This document shows, one piece after another, positions 24,101 to 32,749 of a stretch of 64,000 nucleotides of DNA. A program made the position numbers and the translations under genes. The stretch lies in the NCBI GenBank assembly GCA_001447805.1, contig CP013099.1, positions 1,116,001 to 1,180,000 of the forward strand, in the 5' to 3' direction. The stretch comes from Candidatus Tenderia electrophaga. GTDB taxonomy: Bacteria > Pseudomonadota > Gammaproteobacteria > Tenderiales > Tenderiaceae. The notes under the pieces are model-generated. The model was not told the origin of the DNA and did not search any database. It worked only from the letters and a program-made list of their open reading frames with translations. Positions within the stretch are counted from its first letter, which is position 1. Every line of letters begins with the position of its first letter.

Positions 24101-26527
24101 CTAATGACTGGTCACAAAGACCACCGCCTCCACGTCCTTGTAATGGCGCGCAAAGTGAATCGTCATCCCTTTACGAATATGATCCGGCAGCTCCTCAAAA
24201 TCCTTGCGGTTGGCCTCCGGCAGGATCACTTCCATGATGCGGTTGCGGCGCGCGGCGATGATCTTTTCGCGAATGCCGCCGACCGCCAGCACTTGGCCGG
24301 TGAGCGTGAGTTCGCCGGTCATGGCCAGGGGGCGGCTGACCTTGCGTTTGCGCGCCAGTGACAGCAGGGCAGTGGCCATGGTGACGCCGGCGCTGGGGCC
24401 GTCCTTGGGGGTGGCGCCTTCCGGTACGTGCAGATGGAGGAAGGCCTTGTCGAAGAATCCCGGATCGCCGTGGAATTGCTTGATGTTGGAGATGATGTAG
24501 CTATAGGCGATCTCGGCCGATTCTTTCATGACATCGCCCAGCTTGCCGGTGAGTTTGAACCCCCGGTTGTTGTGGTGCACCACCGAGGCCTCGATGGTGA
24601 GCGTGGCGCCGCCCATGGAGGTCCAGGCGAGGCCGTTGACGATGCCGACGCCACTGGGCAGTTTCTCTTTGCGGAAGAAGGGTTGGCCGAGGTAAGTCTC
24701 GACGTCCTTGATAATGATGTTTTTCTGTTTCTTGGTGCGCGGTTTGTTGACGAATTCCACCGCTGCCTTGCGCACCATGCGGCCCAGTTGTTTTTCCAGA
24801 TTGCGTACACCTGCCTCGCGGGCGTAGCCTTCGATGACATGGCGCAGGGCCGAGTCGGTGATTTTGAGTTCGCTCTTCTTCAGATTGGCCTTGCTCAGTT
24901 GCCGCGGCCACAGGTGGTGCTTGGCGATATCGACTTTTTCATCAGTGATGTAGCCGGCCAGGCGGATGATTTCCATGCGGTCCAGCAGTGGGCTGGGGAT
25001 GGTGTCCAAGGTATTGGCGGTGCAGATGAATAATACATTGGACAGATCGAAGCGCACGTCTAAATAGTGGTCGAGGAAGTCGGCGTTCTGCTCCGGGTCC
25101 AGCACCTCGAGCATGGCCGAGGCGGGGTCGCCGCGAAAGGAACTGCCCATCTTGTCGATCTCATCGAGCATGATGACCGGGTTGGCGCTGCCCACGGTCT
25201 TGAGTGCCTGCACCACCTTGCCGGGCATGGCGCCGATGTAGGTGCGGCGGTGGCCCTTGATTTCGGCCTCGTCGCGCATGCCGCCGACGGAGAAGCGATA
25301 GAACTTGCGCCCCAGGGCGCGGGCGATGGATTTGCCCACCGAGGTCTTGCCCACGCCGGGCGGGCCCACCAGCAGAATGATGGAGCCGGCGATCTCGCCC
25401 TTGAGCGAACCCACCGCGAGAAATTCGATAATGCGCTGTTTGACGTCATTGAGGCCGTCGTGGTCCTGGTCGAGGATGACGCGTGCCTGTTTGAGATTGA
25501 ATTTGTCGTCCGTATAAATGCCCCACGGTAGTAGGGTGATCCAGTCCAGATAATTACGCGTGACGGCGTATTCGGGTGAGCCGGCGTCGAGGATGCTGAG
25601 TTTTTCCATCTCTTCTTCGATGGCTTCCATGACGTCTTCGGGCACCATGAGTCTGTCCAGGCGCTGGGTAAATTTATCGACGTCAGCCTCGCGATCGTCC
25701 TTGGCGATGCCCAGTTCATGCTGGATGACCTTGAGCTGTTCGCGCAGGAAGAATTTGCGCTGGTGTTCGCTGATGCGCGTTTCCACGCCTTGGCGGATCT
25801 GGGCCTGCAGCTTGGCCACGTCCAGCTCTTTCTTGATCAGCACCAGCACCTTCTGCATGCGGCGGTGGATCTTGGTGGTCTCGAGAATATCCTGCAGCTC
25901 TTCCTTCTCGGCCGTGGTGAGGGCGGCGGCGAAGTCGGTCAGCGGCGAGGGCTCGTTGGGACCGTAGCGGTCGAGGAAATATTTCAGTTCCTCGCTGTAG
26001 AGCGGGTTTAGCGGTACCAGCTCCTTGAGGGTGTTGATGATGGCCATGGCGTAGGCCTTGGTCTGCTCGGTGTTGCGCGATTCCGACTCTTGCGGATATT
26101 CCACCTGGGCCAGATAGGGCGGCTCGTCGGACAGCCATTTGACCACGCGAAAGCGCCTGACGCCCTCGGCGATGAACTGCAGCTTGCCGTCGGAGCGAAT
26201 GGGGTGATGCAGTCGTACCACGCTGCCGGTTTGATAAAAATCATCGGGGCTGGCATCTTCTTCCTCGTCGCGTCGCACCAGCAGCACGCCGCCGAGCTGG
26301 GCCTGGGTCTGGCCGATGCGTTTGATGGTATCCAGCCACGGGTCTTCGGACATCAGGATGGGCAAGGTTTGGGCCGGAAAGAAGGGGCGCTCCGACAGCG
26401 GCAGGATGTAGAGGGTTTGCGGTAGGGCCTGATTACTGATGGCTAGGCTGGAAGAGGGGCTGTCGTCCTCGTCGCGGATGATCTCTTCCGCTTCAATCCA
26501 GTCATTTTCGTCATGGTCATCGTACAT
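24101..26527 (-). CDS. lon: Lon-type ATP-dependent protease (second-Lon, AsrA-like)
   Basis: This is an 808-residue cytoplasmic AAA+ serine protease. An unusual acidic N-terminal extension of about 35 residues (DDHDENDWIEAEEIIRDEDD) precedes the LON substrate-binding domain. The ATPase has Walker A (GPPGVGKT) and Walker B (IMLDEIDKM). The catalytic dyad is Ser712 in KDGPSAGV and Lys755 in IREKII, 43 residues apart as in E. coli Lon. The acidic N-terminus and the absence of clpX/hupB neighbours suggest the second Lon seen in pseudomonads (AsrA) rather than the housekeeping one; this subtype call is inference. It is monocistronic, divergent from nudF. Confidence 0.92.
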   Translation of the reverse strand: MYDDHDENDWIEAEEIIRDEDDSPSSSLAISNQALPQTLYILPLSERPFFPAQTLPILMSEDPWLDTIKRIGQTQAQLGGVLLVRRDEEEDASPDDFYQTGSVVRLHHPIRSDGKLQFIAEGVRRFRVVKWLSDEPPYLAQVEYPQESESRNTEQTKAYAMAIINTLKELVPLNPLYSEELKYFLDRYGPNEPSPLTDFAAALTTAEKEELQDILETTKIHRRMQKVLVLIKKELDVAKLQAQIRQGVETRISEHQRKFFLREQLKVIQHELGIAKDDREADVDKFTQRLDRLMVPEDVMEAIEEEMEKLSILDAGSPEYAVTRNYLDWITLLPWGIYTDDKFNLKQARVILDQDHDGLNDVKQRIIEFLAVGSLKGEIAGSIILLVGPPGVGKTSVGKSIARALGRKFYRFSVGGMRDEAEIKGHRRTYIGAMPGKVVQALKTVGSANPVIMLDEIDKMGSSFRGDPASAMLEVLDPEQNADFLDHYLDVRFDLSNVLFICTANTLDTIPSPLLDRMEIIRLAGYITDEKVDIAKHHLWPRQLSKANLKKSELKITDSALRHVIEGYAREAGVRNLEKQLGRMVRKAAVEFVNKPRTKKQKNIIIKDVETYLGQPFFRKEKLPSGVGIVNGLAWTSMGGATLTIEASVVHHNNRGFKLTGKLGDVMKESAEIAYSYIISNIKQFHGDPGFFDKAFLHLHVPEGATPKDGPSAGVTMATALLSLARKRKVSRPLAMTGELTLTGQVLAVGGIREKIIAARRNRIMEVILPEANRKDFEELPDHIRKGMTIHFARHYKDVEAVVFVTSH

Positions 26528-26713
26528 AGAGAAATCCTTGGCTGATTGTGCTTGTTATATGCGTTGCCCGAGCGGGCCCCAACGCTGCAAGTGATTGCCG
26601 CATGCGGTTACTATATTAGTTCACGACCGTGATTGCATTTCCTGAAATGTATTTTTGCCATGTTTGCGGTGAATATAAGAAAATGCAGTCCATGCAAGGT
26701 GGAAGGAGCCGAC

Positions 26714-27313
26714 ATGAAATATGGCGATGTTGATGTTGTAAGCAAATCGGTGCGTTTTCAAGGCTTTTTTCATATTGAAAAATACCGCCTGCGCCATGCC
26801 CTGTTTGGCGGTGGCATGAGCGCCGTGATGAGCCGGGAACTGTTCCAGCGCGGCCATGCGGTGGCGATGCTACCTTATGATCCGATACTGGACAAGGTGG
26901 TGCTGATCGAGCAGTTCCGTATCGGCGCGCTGGATGACCCCGACGGTCCCTGGCTCACCGAGATCGTCGCCGGCATGATCGATGAGGGCGAGACGGCAGA
27001 CATGGTGGCGCGGCGTGAGGCGCTGGAGGAATCCGGCTGCCAGGTCAGCGAGCTGCAGCACGTCTGCCGCTATTATCCCAGCCCCGGCGCCTGCAGCGAG
27101 ACCATCGAGTTGTTCTGCGGGCGGGTGGATGCGGCGCAGGCGGGCGGGATTCACGGCCTGGATCATGAGCACGAGGATATCCGCGTCATCAGTGTCGCTT
27201 TCGACGAGGCCATGGCTTGGATCGATTCTGGTCGACTCAACTCGGCGGCGGTGATCATGGCTATGCAGTGGCTGGCGCTCAATAAAGAGCAGGTCGTCAG
27301 GGCCTGGACTTAA
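26714..27313 (+). CDS. nudF: ADP-ribose pyrophosphatase (Nudix hydrolase)
   Basis: NudF hydrolyses ADP-ribose to AMP and ribose 5-phosphate. The 199-residue product has a complete Nudix box (AGMIDEGETADMVARREALEESG, in pieces GMIDEGE and RREALEES) near residues 95-117. The upstream VVLIEQFRIGALD and downstream YYPSPGACSETIELFCG are NudF features. The start at 26714 gives MKYGDVDV and follows a GGAAGGA site by 6 bases; the frame extends upstream without conservation. DUF1249 follows after 317 bases, the usual neighbour of nudF in gammaproteobacteria. Confidence 0.93.
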   Translation: MKYGDVDVVSKSVRFQGFFHIEKYRLRHALFGGGMSAVMSRELFQRGHAVAMLPYDPILDKVVLIEQFRIGALDDPDGPWLTEIVAGMIDEGETADMVARREALEESGCQVSELQHVCRYYPSPGACSETIELFCGRVDAAQAGGIHGLDHEHEDIRVISVAFDEAMAWIDSGRLNSAAVIMAMQWLALNKEQVVRAWT

Positions 27314-27630
27314 CTACCGCTGTGATCTGTTTTTGCCGCGTGCCGGCCGCATGGCCAGGCCCCACAGGCCGAAAAACCCGCCACTGCGCCCGAGCTGAGA
27401 AGACCAGCCCGCCGTGCCGCCATAGGCAATGGCGACGGTCCACACGGGTGGCGCCGCCCTTGTCCTGCCCGCCGCCGGCGGCGCGTGCATAATTTGTTTT
27501 GCTGAGGCGGTCGAGATTGGGCTAAGGTTATACCTCGTCAGACAGAGGCTGTCATAGGGCGTTGTTTAAACTCGCACGACTGCAGTCGATATAGATTATA
27601 AGGACGTTTGAAGTATCAGGCACAACAAGT
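27314..27630. other. Intergenic stretch between nudF and the DUF1249 gene
   Basis: A 317-base gap, long for a normally tight gene pair. A 58-codon minus-strand frame (ending at 27314) can be read but lacks a ribosome site and recognisable homology. No RNA gene is seen. Confidence 0.5.
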
Positions 27631-28029
27631 ATGAAGATTTACGAGGATAATTTCCGGCGTTTGATGACCTTGCTGCCCGAGCTGGACGGCGAGGTGCAGT
27701 GTTGTCAAGGCGCCGGCCGCCGCGACGGCCTGTCTGTGGATGTACTTGAGCGGCACAAATATACCACCGTCATCAAACTGGCCCAGCGCTTGCCGCTTTC
27801 GTTTTTGGCGGCGGCCATGCCGCGCATGATCGTGCGTATCTATCACGATGCCGGGGTCGCCGAGGTGTTGTCCTACCAGCGCCACTATCGGTTCAAACCC
27901 AAATACGATTACCCCAACCCCGAGATGTGCCAGGTGCGCGAAAAGCAGCGTGTTAATCAGTTTCTCGGGGAATGGCTGGACCATTGTCTGGCCGCCGGGG
28001 TGTCGTTGCGGGCGGTGGCGCTGGGCTGA
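27631..28029 (+). CDS. DUF1249 (YqiB-like) family protein
   Basis: This is a 132-residue soluble protein. MKIYEDNFRRLMTLLPEL, LEVxVLERHKYTT-type residues, PRMIVRIYHDAGVAEVLSYQ and YPNPEMCQVREKQRVNQFLGEWL are the family pattern of E. coli YqiB. Its function is not established, but it is conserved between nudF and cpdA in many gammaproteobacteria, suggesting a link to nucleotide or cAMP metabolism by context. Here no cpdA follows; the wsp operon begins instead. Confidence 0.88.
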   Translation: MKIYEDNFRRLMTLLPELDGEVQCCQGAGRRDGLSVDVLERHKYTTVIKLAQRLPLSFLAAAMPRMIVRIYHDAGVAEVLSYQRHYRFKPKYDYPNPEMCQVREKQRVNQFLGEWLDHCLAAGVSLRAVALG

Positions 28030-28144
28030 GCCAGAGCTGCGTCGCCGCGGCTTATCGGCGCGCTCAATTTCCCCTTATATTTCGAGGTCATGGGCCGCCG
28101 CGTCGGGTTTTCTGCCAGCGTGTTTGCCAGGCTCTGACTGCCGT

Positions 28145-28171
28145 TAAAGTTTCAACATCGAATGCCGTTGA
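28145..28171 (+). promoter_or_regulatory. Sigma-28 (FliA) promoter upstream of the wsp operon
   Basis: TAAAGTTT at 28145-28152 is an exact match to the FliA -35 box. After 11 bases, GCCGTTGA (28164-28171) matches six of eight positions of GCCGATAA. The spacing is canonical. It lies about 118 bases upstream of wspA in a 260-base gap with no other gene, on the correct strand. Confidence 0.65.
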
Positions 28172-28289
28172 AGGGGATGGAGCCCTATCCAGGCCTAGCG
28201 CGCGATTGACTGCATGATTTTGCTCATGCCGGGCTAGAGGCTTGTGACTCGAAAATAAGAGTATTACGGAAATTGACTGAAGGGACACT

Positions 28290-30296
28290 ATGAACGCCAA
28301 CATCGAAGAGACGTCCACCACGCTCAAGGGAATGTCCATTCCAACCAAAATCAACCTTGTCGTCGGGGTCATTTTTCTACTGGTCATCGTCACGGTAACG
28401 GGGTTTGTGTTTATCCAGGATCGCGCGCGCGCGCTGGAGGTGGCCAAGGAACGCACCACTGACATGACCACCCTGTATTTCGACGGCTTGAATACCATGA
28501 TGTTGACCGGCACCATGGCCAACCGAGAAATTCTACAGGGCAAGATGGCGCGGCGTCCCGGCGTGTTGGAGGCCCGTGTCATCCGCGGCGAGCCGGTGAA
28601 GCAGCAGTTCGGCCCCGGCTTTGATCATGAACAACCCGTCGACGAGTTGGATCAGCGCGCCCTGAAGGGCGAAGAGATCGTCCAGGTCGCCGAAACCAGC
28701 AACGGCCGCGTCCTGACCGTTCTGAAGCCCTTCAAGGCGACCAATAATACCCGCGGCGTTAACTGTCTGCAGTGCCATAATGTGCCCAGTGGCGCCATTA
28801 ATGGCGCCATTCGCGTGAGTTACTCCTTGGCGGAGATGGACGCCTATATCAAAAAAGAGATGGCCATCGAGGCGATTGTGAATCTCATTGCGCTCGGCAT
28901 CGGCCTCGTGTTGGTCAATTATTTTCTTCGCGGCTGGGTCAGCCGGCCGCTGTTCGGCCTGATGGATGTGGTGACGCGTCGCGCCACCGGCGATGTGGAC
29001 GCACGTGTCGAGATTTCCTCCGGTGATGAAATCGGCAAAGTGGGCAAGGCCTTCAATGATATGGCCGACAAGGTCAATTTCACTACCGAGCGGGAGCATG
29101 CCGCGGCCCAAGAGCTGCGCCACAAAGTGGACATCTTGCTGGGCGTGGTGAACAAGGCCGCCAAGGGCGATATGTCGGGCAAGGTCACCTTCGGTGGCAA
29201 GGACGCCATCGGCGAACTGGCCACCGGTTTGCAGATCATGATTAATAACATCCATAAAATGATTGAAGAAAGGCGCAAGGCAGTGGAGGATCTGAGACGC
29301 AAGGTGGATCTGATCCTCGAGACCGTCACAGCCGCCGCCAACGGCGACCTGACCGGCAAGCTCGAGGTGTACAGCGATGACGCCATCGGCCAGCTGGCCC
29401 GGGGCGTGCAATCCATGATCGACAACTTGAATGTGCTCGTGGCGCAGGTGCAGCGTTCCGGTATCCAGGTGACTTCTTCAGCCACCCAGATCGCCGCCAC
29501 CGCCAAGGAGCAGGAGGCTACCGTGGCCGAGCAGGCCGCCACCGTGAATCAGATCGTGGCCACCACCACCGAGATCTCGGCCACCGCCAAGGAGCTGGTG
29601 AGCACTATGGACGAGGTGTCGACTGTGGCCGAAGGCACGGCCAGCGCCGCCGCCAACGGCCAGGCCGGCTTGCAGAAGATGGAGTCGACTATGCACCAGG
29701 TGGTGGAGGCTTCGACCTCCATCGCCGCCAAGCTCGAGGTGCTGAACGAGAAGGCCGGCAACATCAATACCGTGGTGACCACCATCACCAAGGTAGCCGA
29801 CCAGACCAACCTATTGTCACTGAATGCCGCCATCGAAGCCGAGAAGGCCGGCGAGTACGGCCTGGGCTTTTCCGTAGTGGCCACCGAGATTCGCCGCCTG
29901 GCCGACCAGACCGCCGTGGCCACCTGGGATATCGAGCAAATGGTCAAGGAGATGCAGGCCGCTGTGACCGCCGGTGTCATGAGCGTGGAGCGCTTTTCGG
30001 AAGAGGTGCGCCGCAGTGTCGACGAGGTGAGTAATATCAGTTCCGGCCTGGCCGAGATCATCGACCAGGTGCAGGCGCTGACACCGCGCTTCGAAAGCGT
30101 GCATGAAGGGATGCAGTTCCAGTCGCAGGGTGCCGAGCAGATCAAGCAGGCGATCGAACAACTGAGCGAGTCGGCGCAGCAGACGGTGGAATCACTGAGA
30201 CAATCCCATTCGTCCATCGATCACCTGAACGAAGCGGCCCACATGTTGCAGACGGGGGTGTCAAAATTTAAGGTCTCAACGCCCGACGCAACGTAG
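28290..30296 (+). CDS. wspA: WspA-like methyl-accepting receptor with periplasmic heme c motif
   Basis: This is a 668-residue chemoreceptor heading a Wsp-type operon. One helix (residues 22-42) is followed by a periplasmic sensor to residue 193 with a c-type heme attachment motif Cys159-Leu-Gln-Cys162-His163, and a second helix (195-214). A HAMP domain follows, then two more HAMP-like units (about 280-332 and 340-390). The signalling tip (TNLLSLNAAIEAEKAGEYGL, then ATEIRRLADQTAVATWDIEQ) is the WspA signature. Known WspA proteins are about 540 residues with a ligand- or surface-contact-sensing periplasmic domain without heme, so a redox or gas input is inferred. A sigma-28 promoter match lies upstream. 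Confidence 0.92.
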   Translation: MNANIEETSTTLKGMSIPTKINLVVGVIFLLVIVTVTGFVFIQDRARALEVAKERTTDMTTLYFDGLNTMMLTGTMANREILQGKMARRPGVLEARVIRGEPVKQQFGPGFDHEQPVDELDQRALKGEEIVQVAETSNGRVLTVLKPFKATNNTRGVNCLQCHNVPSGAINGAIRVSYSLAEMDAYIKKEMAIEAIVNLIALGIGLVLVNYFLRGWVSRPLFGLMDVVTRRATGDVDARVEISSGDEIGKVGKAFNDMADKVNFTTEREHAAAQELRHKVDILLGVVNKAAKGDMSGKVTFGGKDAIGELATGLQIMINNIHKMIEERRKAVEDLRRKVDLILETVTAAANGDLTGKLEVYSDDAIGQLARGVQSMIDNLNVLVAQVQRSGIQVTSSATQIAATAKEQEATVAEQAATVNQIVATTTEISATAKELVSTMDEVSTVAEGTASAAANGQAGLQKMESTMHQVVEASTSIAAKLEVLNEKAGNINTVVTTITKVADQTNLLSLNAAIEAEKAGEYGLGFSVVATEIRRLADQTAVATWDIEQMVKEMQAAVTAGVMSVERFSEEVRRSVDEVSNISSGLAEIIDQVQALTPRFESVHEGMQFQSQGAEQIKQAIEQLSESAQQTVESLRQSHSSIDHLNEAAHMLQTGVSKFKVSTPDAT

Positions 30297-30305
30297 CCCT
30301 TTGCC

Positions 30306-30791
30306 ATGATGATGTTGCTGTTCAAGATCAACGGCGAACGCTACGGGCTGGATGTGGCGGACGTCGTTGAGCTTGTGCCCTACGTGGTGCTGCAGAGTCT
30401 GCCCAAGTCCCCTGCTTATATCGCCGGCCTGATGAACTTCAGGGGCAGAATCGTGCCGGTGGTCGATTTGTCCATTCTGCTGTGTGACAAACCGGTAAAG
30501 CACTTGATGAGCAGCCGTATCATTCTGATCCAGCCGGTCAAGTCAGAGCCCCGGCTGGTCGGCCTGTTGGCGGAAAACGTCACCGAAACCGTCAAGGTTT
30601 CGGAAGACATATTTACCGATACGGGAATACAGCCTGAGACCAGCGCCTTTGTCGACAAGGTGGTTATGCACCCGGCGGGTGTAATTCAGTTCGTCTCGCC
30701 GACCAAGTTATTGCCCAAGGAGGTGAGGGTGATGTTGCGCGGCGAAGGGCGTACCACGGTCGAAGCCGGAAACCAAAATGATGTCGTTTGA
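30306..30791 (+). CDS. wspB: WspB-like CheW coupling protein
   Basis: This is a 161-residue CheW-domain protein (LLFKINGERYGLDVADVVEL, LMNFRGRIVPVVDLSILLC). It links the WspA receptor to the WspE kinase in a signalling array. It starts 9 bases after wspA, and its stop lies inside the start of the CheR gene, so the operon is tight. It is one of two CheW proteins in the operon; in Pseudomonas both WspB and WspD are needed with different roles in array placement. Identity rests on position and domain. Confidence 0.88.
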   Translation: MMMLLFKINGERYGLDVADVVELVPYVVLQSLPKSPAYIAGLMNFRGRIVPVVDLSILLCDKPVKHLMSSRIILIQPVKSEPRLVGLLAENVTETVKVSEDIFTDTGIQPETSAFVDKVVMHPAGVIQFVSPTKLLPKEVRVMLRGEGRTTVEAGNQNDVV

Positions 30792-32034
30792 CACCATACA
30801 AAAGCTGATCAAGTCGGACATGGGGCTGGCGCCGGAGTCGGTCGGTGCGGAAACGATCAAGCGGGTAGTGACGCGGCGCATGAAGACGGTCGGCATGGAC
30901 GATGTCGCCGAGTATGTTCGGCTCATCAAAACCTCGGTCGAGGAAATGCAGCATCTTATTAATGAAGTGACGGTGCCGGAGACGTGGTTCTTCCGTGATC
31001 ATGAACCTTTCAATGTCTTGGCCGATTATGTCCGTCGCTTTAAGATCAGCGGCGGCGGCAAAAAAATCAATATACTCAGCGTGCCCTGTTCCACCGGTGA
31101 AGAACCCTACTCCATCGCCATGGTGCTGCGAGACGCCGGCTTGGGAAAAAACGGCTTCGGCATCGATGCGGTAGACATCAGTACCGTCGTGTTGGAGAAG
31201 GCGCGCAGGGGTGTCTACAGCGAGAACTCGTTTCGCGGTAAGGACGTGAGTTTCCGCGATAGGTATTTTGAAAAAGAGGGGCAAAATTACCATATCTCCG
31301 CCGAGATCAAGACGACAGTGAATTTTGCCAAGGGCAACATTGTCGCCCCCGGTTTCATGGCGGGCAAGGGACCGTACGACGTGGTGTTCTGCCGTAATTT
31401 GCTGATCTATTTCGATTACCAAACCAAATGCGATGTACTCGACACCCTGCATGGCCTTATGGCCGACAAGGGCATGCTGGTGCTGGGCCATGCCGAGACC
31501 GGTCGTATGCCGACCGGCTTGTTTGAAACCCTCAACCTGCCCGGCTCGTTCGCCTATTTGAAATCCGATGCGTCGCGCGCGCCGACCAAGCCCGTGTCCG
31601 CGGCCGCATTCAAACAGACGCCGCAGCCGCCGCGACGCATAGCGTCTAAGCCGGCCATCGCCGTCGTGAAACATGAGCCGGTGGAAGCCGCGTCCGAGCC
31701 GCTGGCGCAGATACAGGCCTGGGTCGATTCGGTGCAGCAGCTGGCCGACGAAGGGCGTCTGAAACAGGCCCTCACCGAGTGCGATAAATTGATCGCCGCG
31801 GTGCCCGATTCGGCCCAGGGCTATTATCTCAAGGGGCTTGTGTTGTTGGGTTTTGACGCGGACGAAGAGGCCATGACCGCGTTTAAGAAGGCGGTTTATC
31901 TTGATCCTAAACATTACCAATCATTGATTCATCTGTCGGTCTTGGCCGAGGAACAGGGCGAATTACGCGCTGCGGAAAATTTTCGCGCGCGCGCCGATCG
32001 TTTGCGCGACAGCGGTCAGCTGGACGCGATTTAG
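30778..32034 (+). CDS. wspC: WspC-like CheR methyltransferase with TPR tail
   Basis: The product is 418 residues. Residues 1-265 are a CheR methyltransferase: N-terminal helical domain, TWFFRDHEPFN (the typical FFR motif), the SAM-binding segment LSVPCSTGEEPYSIAMVL, and DVVFCRNLLIYFD. A linker leads to a C-terminal TPR region (about 310-415; GYYLKGLVLLGFDADEEAMTAFKKAVYLDPKHY). WspC methylates glutamates of WspA to set receptor sensitivity; WspF removes the groups. The start overlaps the wspB stop by 14 bases. Confidence 0.92.
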   Translation: MMSFDTIQKLIKSDMGLAPESVGAETIKRVVTRRMKTVGMDDVAEYVRLIKTSVEEMQHLINEVTVPETWFFRDHEPFNVLADYVRRFKISGGGKKINILSVPCSTGEEPYSIAMVLRDAGLGKNGFGIDAVDISTVVLEKARRGVYSENSFRGKDVSFRDRYFEKEGQNYHISAEIKTTVNFAKGNIVAPGFMAGKGPYDVVFCRNLLIYFDYQTKCDVLDTLHGLMADKGMLVLGHAETGRMPTGLFETLNLPGSFAYLKSDASRAPTKPVSAAAFKQTPQPPRRIASKPAIAVVKHEPVEAASEPLAQIQAWVDSVQQLADEGRLKQALTECDKLIAAVPDSAQGYYLKGLVLLGFDADEEAMTAFKKAVYLDPKHYQSLIHLSVLAEEQGELRAAENFRARADRLRDSGQLDAI

Positions 32035-32053
32035 ATGAGGCGCTGAAACGGAT

Positions 32054-32734
32054 ATGGCGGAACAGGACAAAATCATTGACGATTGCTGGAACCGCATCGG
32101 CGTCTGGTCCAAGGGCGATCACGAATGCCCCAAGCTTAAGGACGTCGGTCATTGCATCAATTGCGCAGTGTTTTCCTCCGCCGGCCGACAGTTGTTGGAG
32201 TCCGAGCCGCCGGCGGGTTATCTGGAACAGTGGACTGAGTTTTGTTCCGCCCCACAGGAAGACAAGAATACTCAGGCCGGTTCCATTATCCTGTTCCGGC
32301 TCGGTGATGAATGGCTGGGTTTGGAAACGCGCTTGCTGGATGAAGTGACCTCGATGCGCAGCGTCCACAGCGTTCCACACCGCAAAAGCAGCGTCCTGAA
32401 GGGGCTGGTGAATGTGCGCGGCGAGTTGCAGCTGTGCGTCTCCATCGGCCGCCTGTTAAACGTTACCCGAGGCGAAATGACCGGCACCAATGTGGTGAAA
32501 GGGATGTATGAGCGGATGGTAGTGGCTTCGTACAATGGTGTCAGGGTCGTGTTTCCCGTCAGCGAGGTGCGCGGGGTGTATCGTTTCGATTTCGCTGAGA
32601 TGACCGAGGCGCCGGCGACCGCGATGAATTGCTCGGTGCACTATCTCAAGGGCATGCTGATCTGGGAGAATCACCACGTCGGCGTGATTGACCAGGAATT
32701 ATTGTTCCCTGCGCTGCAGCGCGGGATTTTGTAG
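32054..32734 (+). CDS. wspD: WspD-like CheW coupling protein with Cys-rich N-terminus
   Basis: The product is 226 residues, matching the length of WspD (about 230) rather than a plain CheW. An N-terminal extension of about 75 residues holds a C-x8-C-x2-C pattern (HECPKLKDVGHCINCAVF) that is typical of WspD and could bind metal. The CheW domain follows from about residue 75 (FRLGDEWLGLETRLLDEVTS, LVNVRGELQLCVSIGRLL). It is the second coupling protein between WspA and WspE. The stop lies 15 bases before the wspE start. Confidence 0.9.
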   Translation: MAEQDKIIDDCWNRIGVWSKGDHECPKLKDVGHCINCAVFSSAGRQLLESEPPAGYLEQWTEFCSAPQEDKNTQAGSIILFRLGDEWLGLETRLLDEVTSMRSVHSVPHRKSSVLKGLVNVRGELQLCVSIGRLLNVTRGEMTGTNVVKGMYERMVVASYNGVRVVFPVSEVRGVYRFDFAEMTEAPATAMNCSVHYLKGMLIWENHHVGVIDQELLFPALQRGIL

Positions 32735-32749
32735 GTGGGAGTCGGACGC

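Noticed and set aside
27314-27490. A 58-codon minus-strand frame between nudF and DUF1249 ending GFFGLWGLAMRP.
   Set aside because: No ribosome site, no recognisable family, and it may be a chance frame in GC-rich DNA.
30778-32034. wspC and the cheR at 55002 considered as duplicates of the same gene.
   Set aside because: They differ in architecture (TPR tail only in wspC) and context, so they serve two different chemosensory systems.
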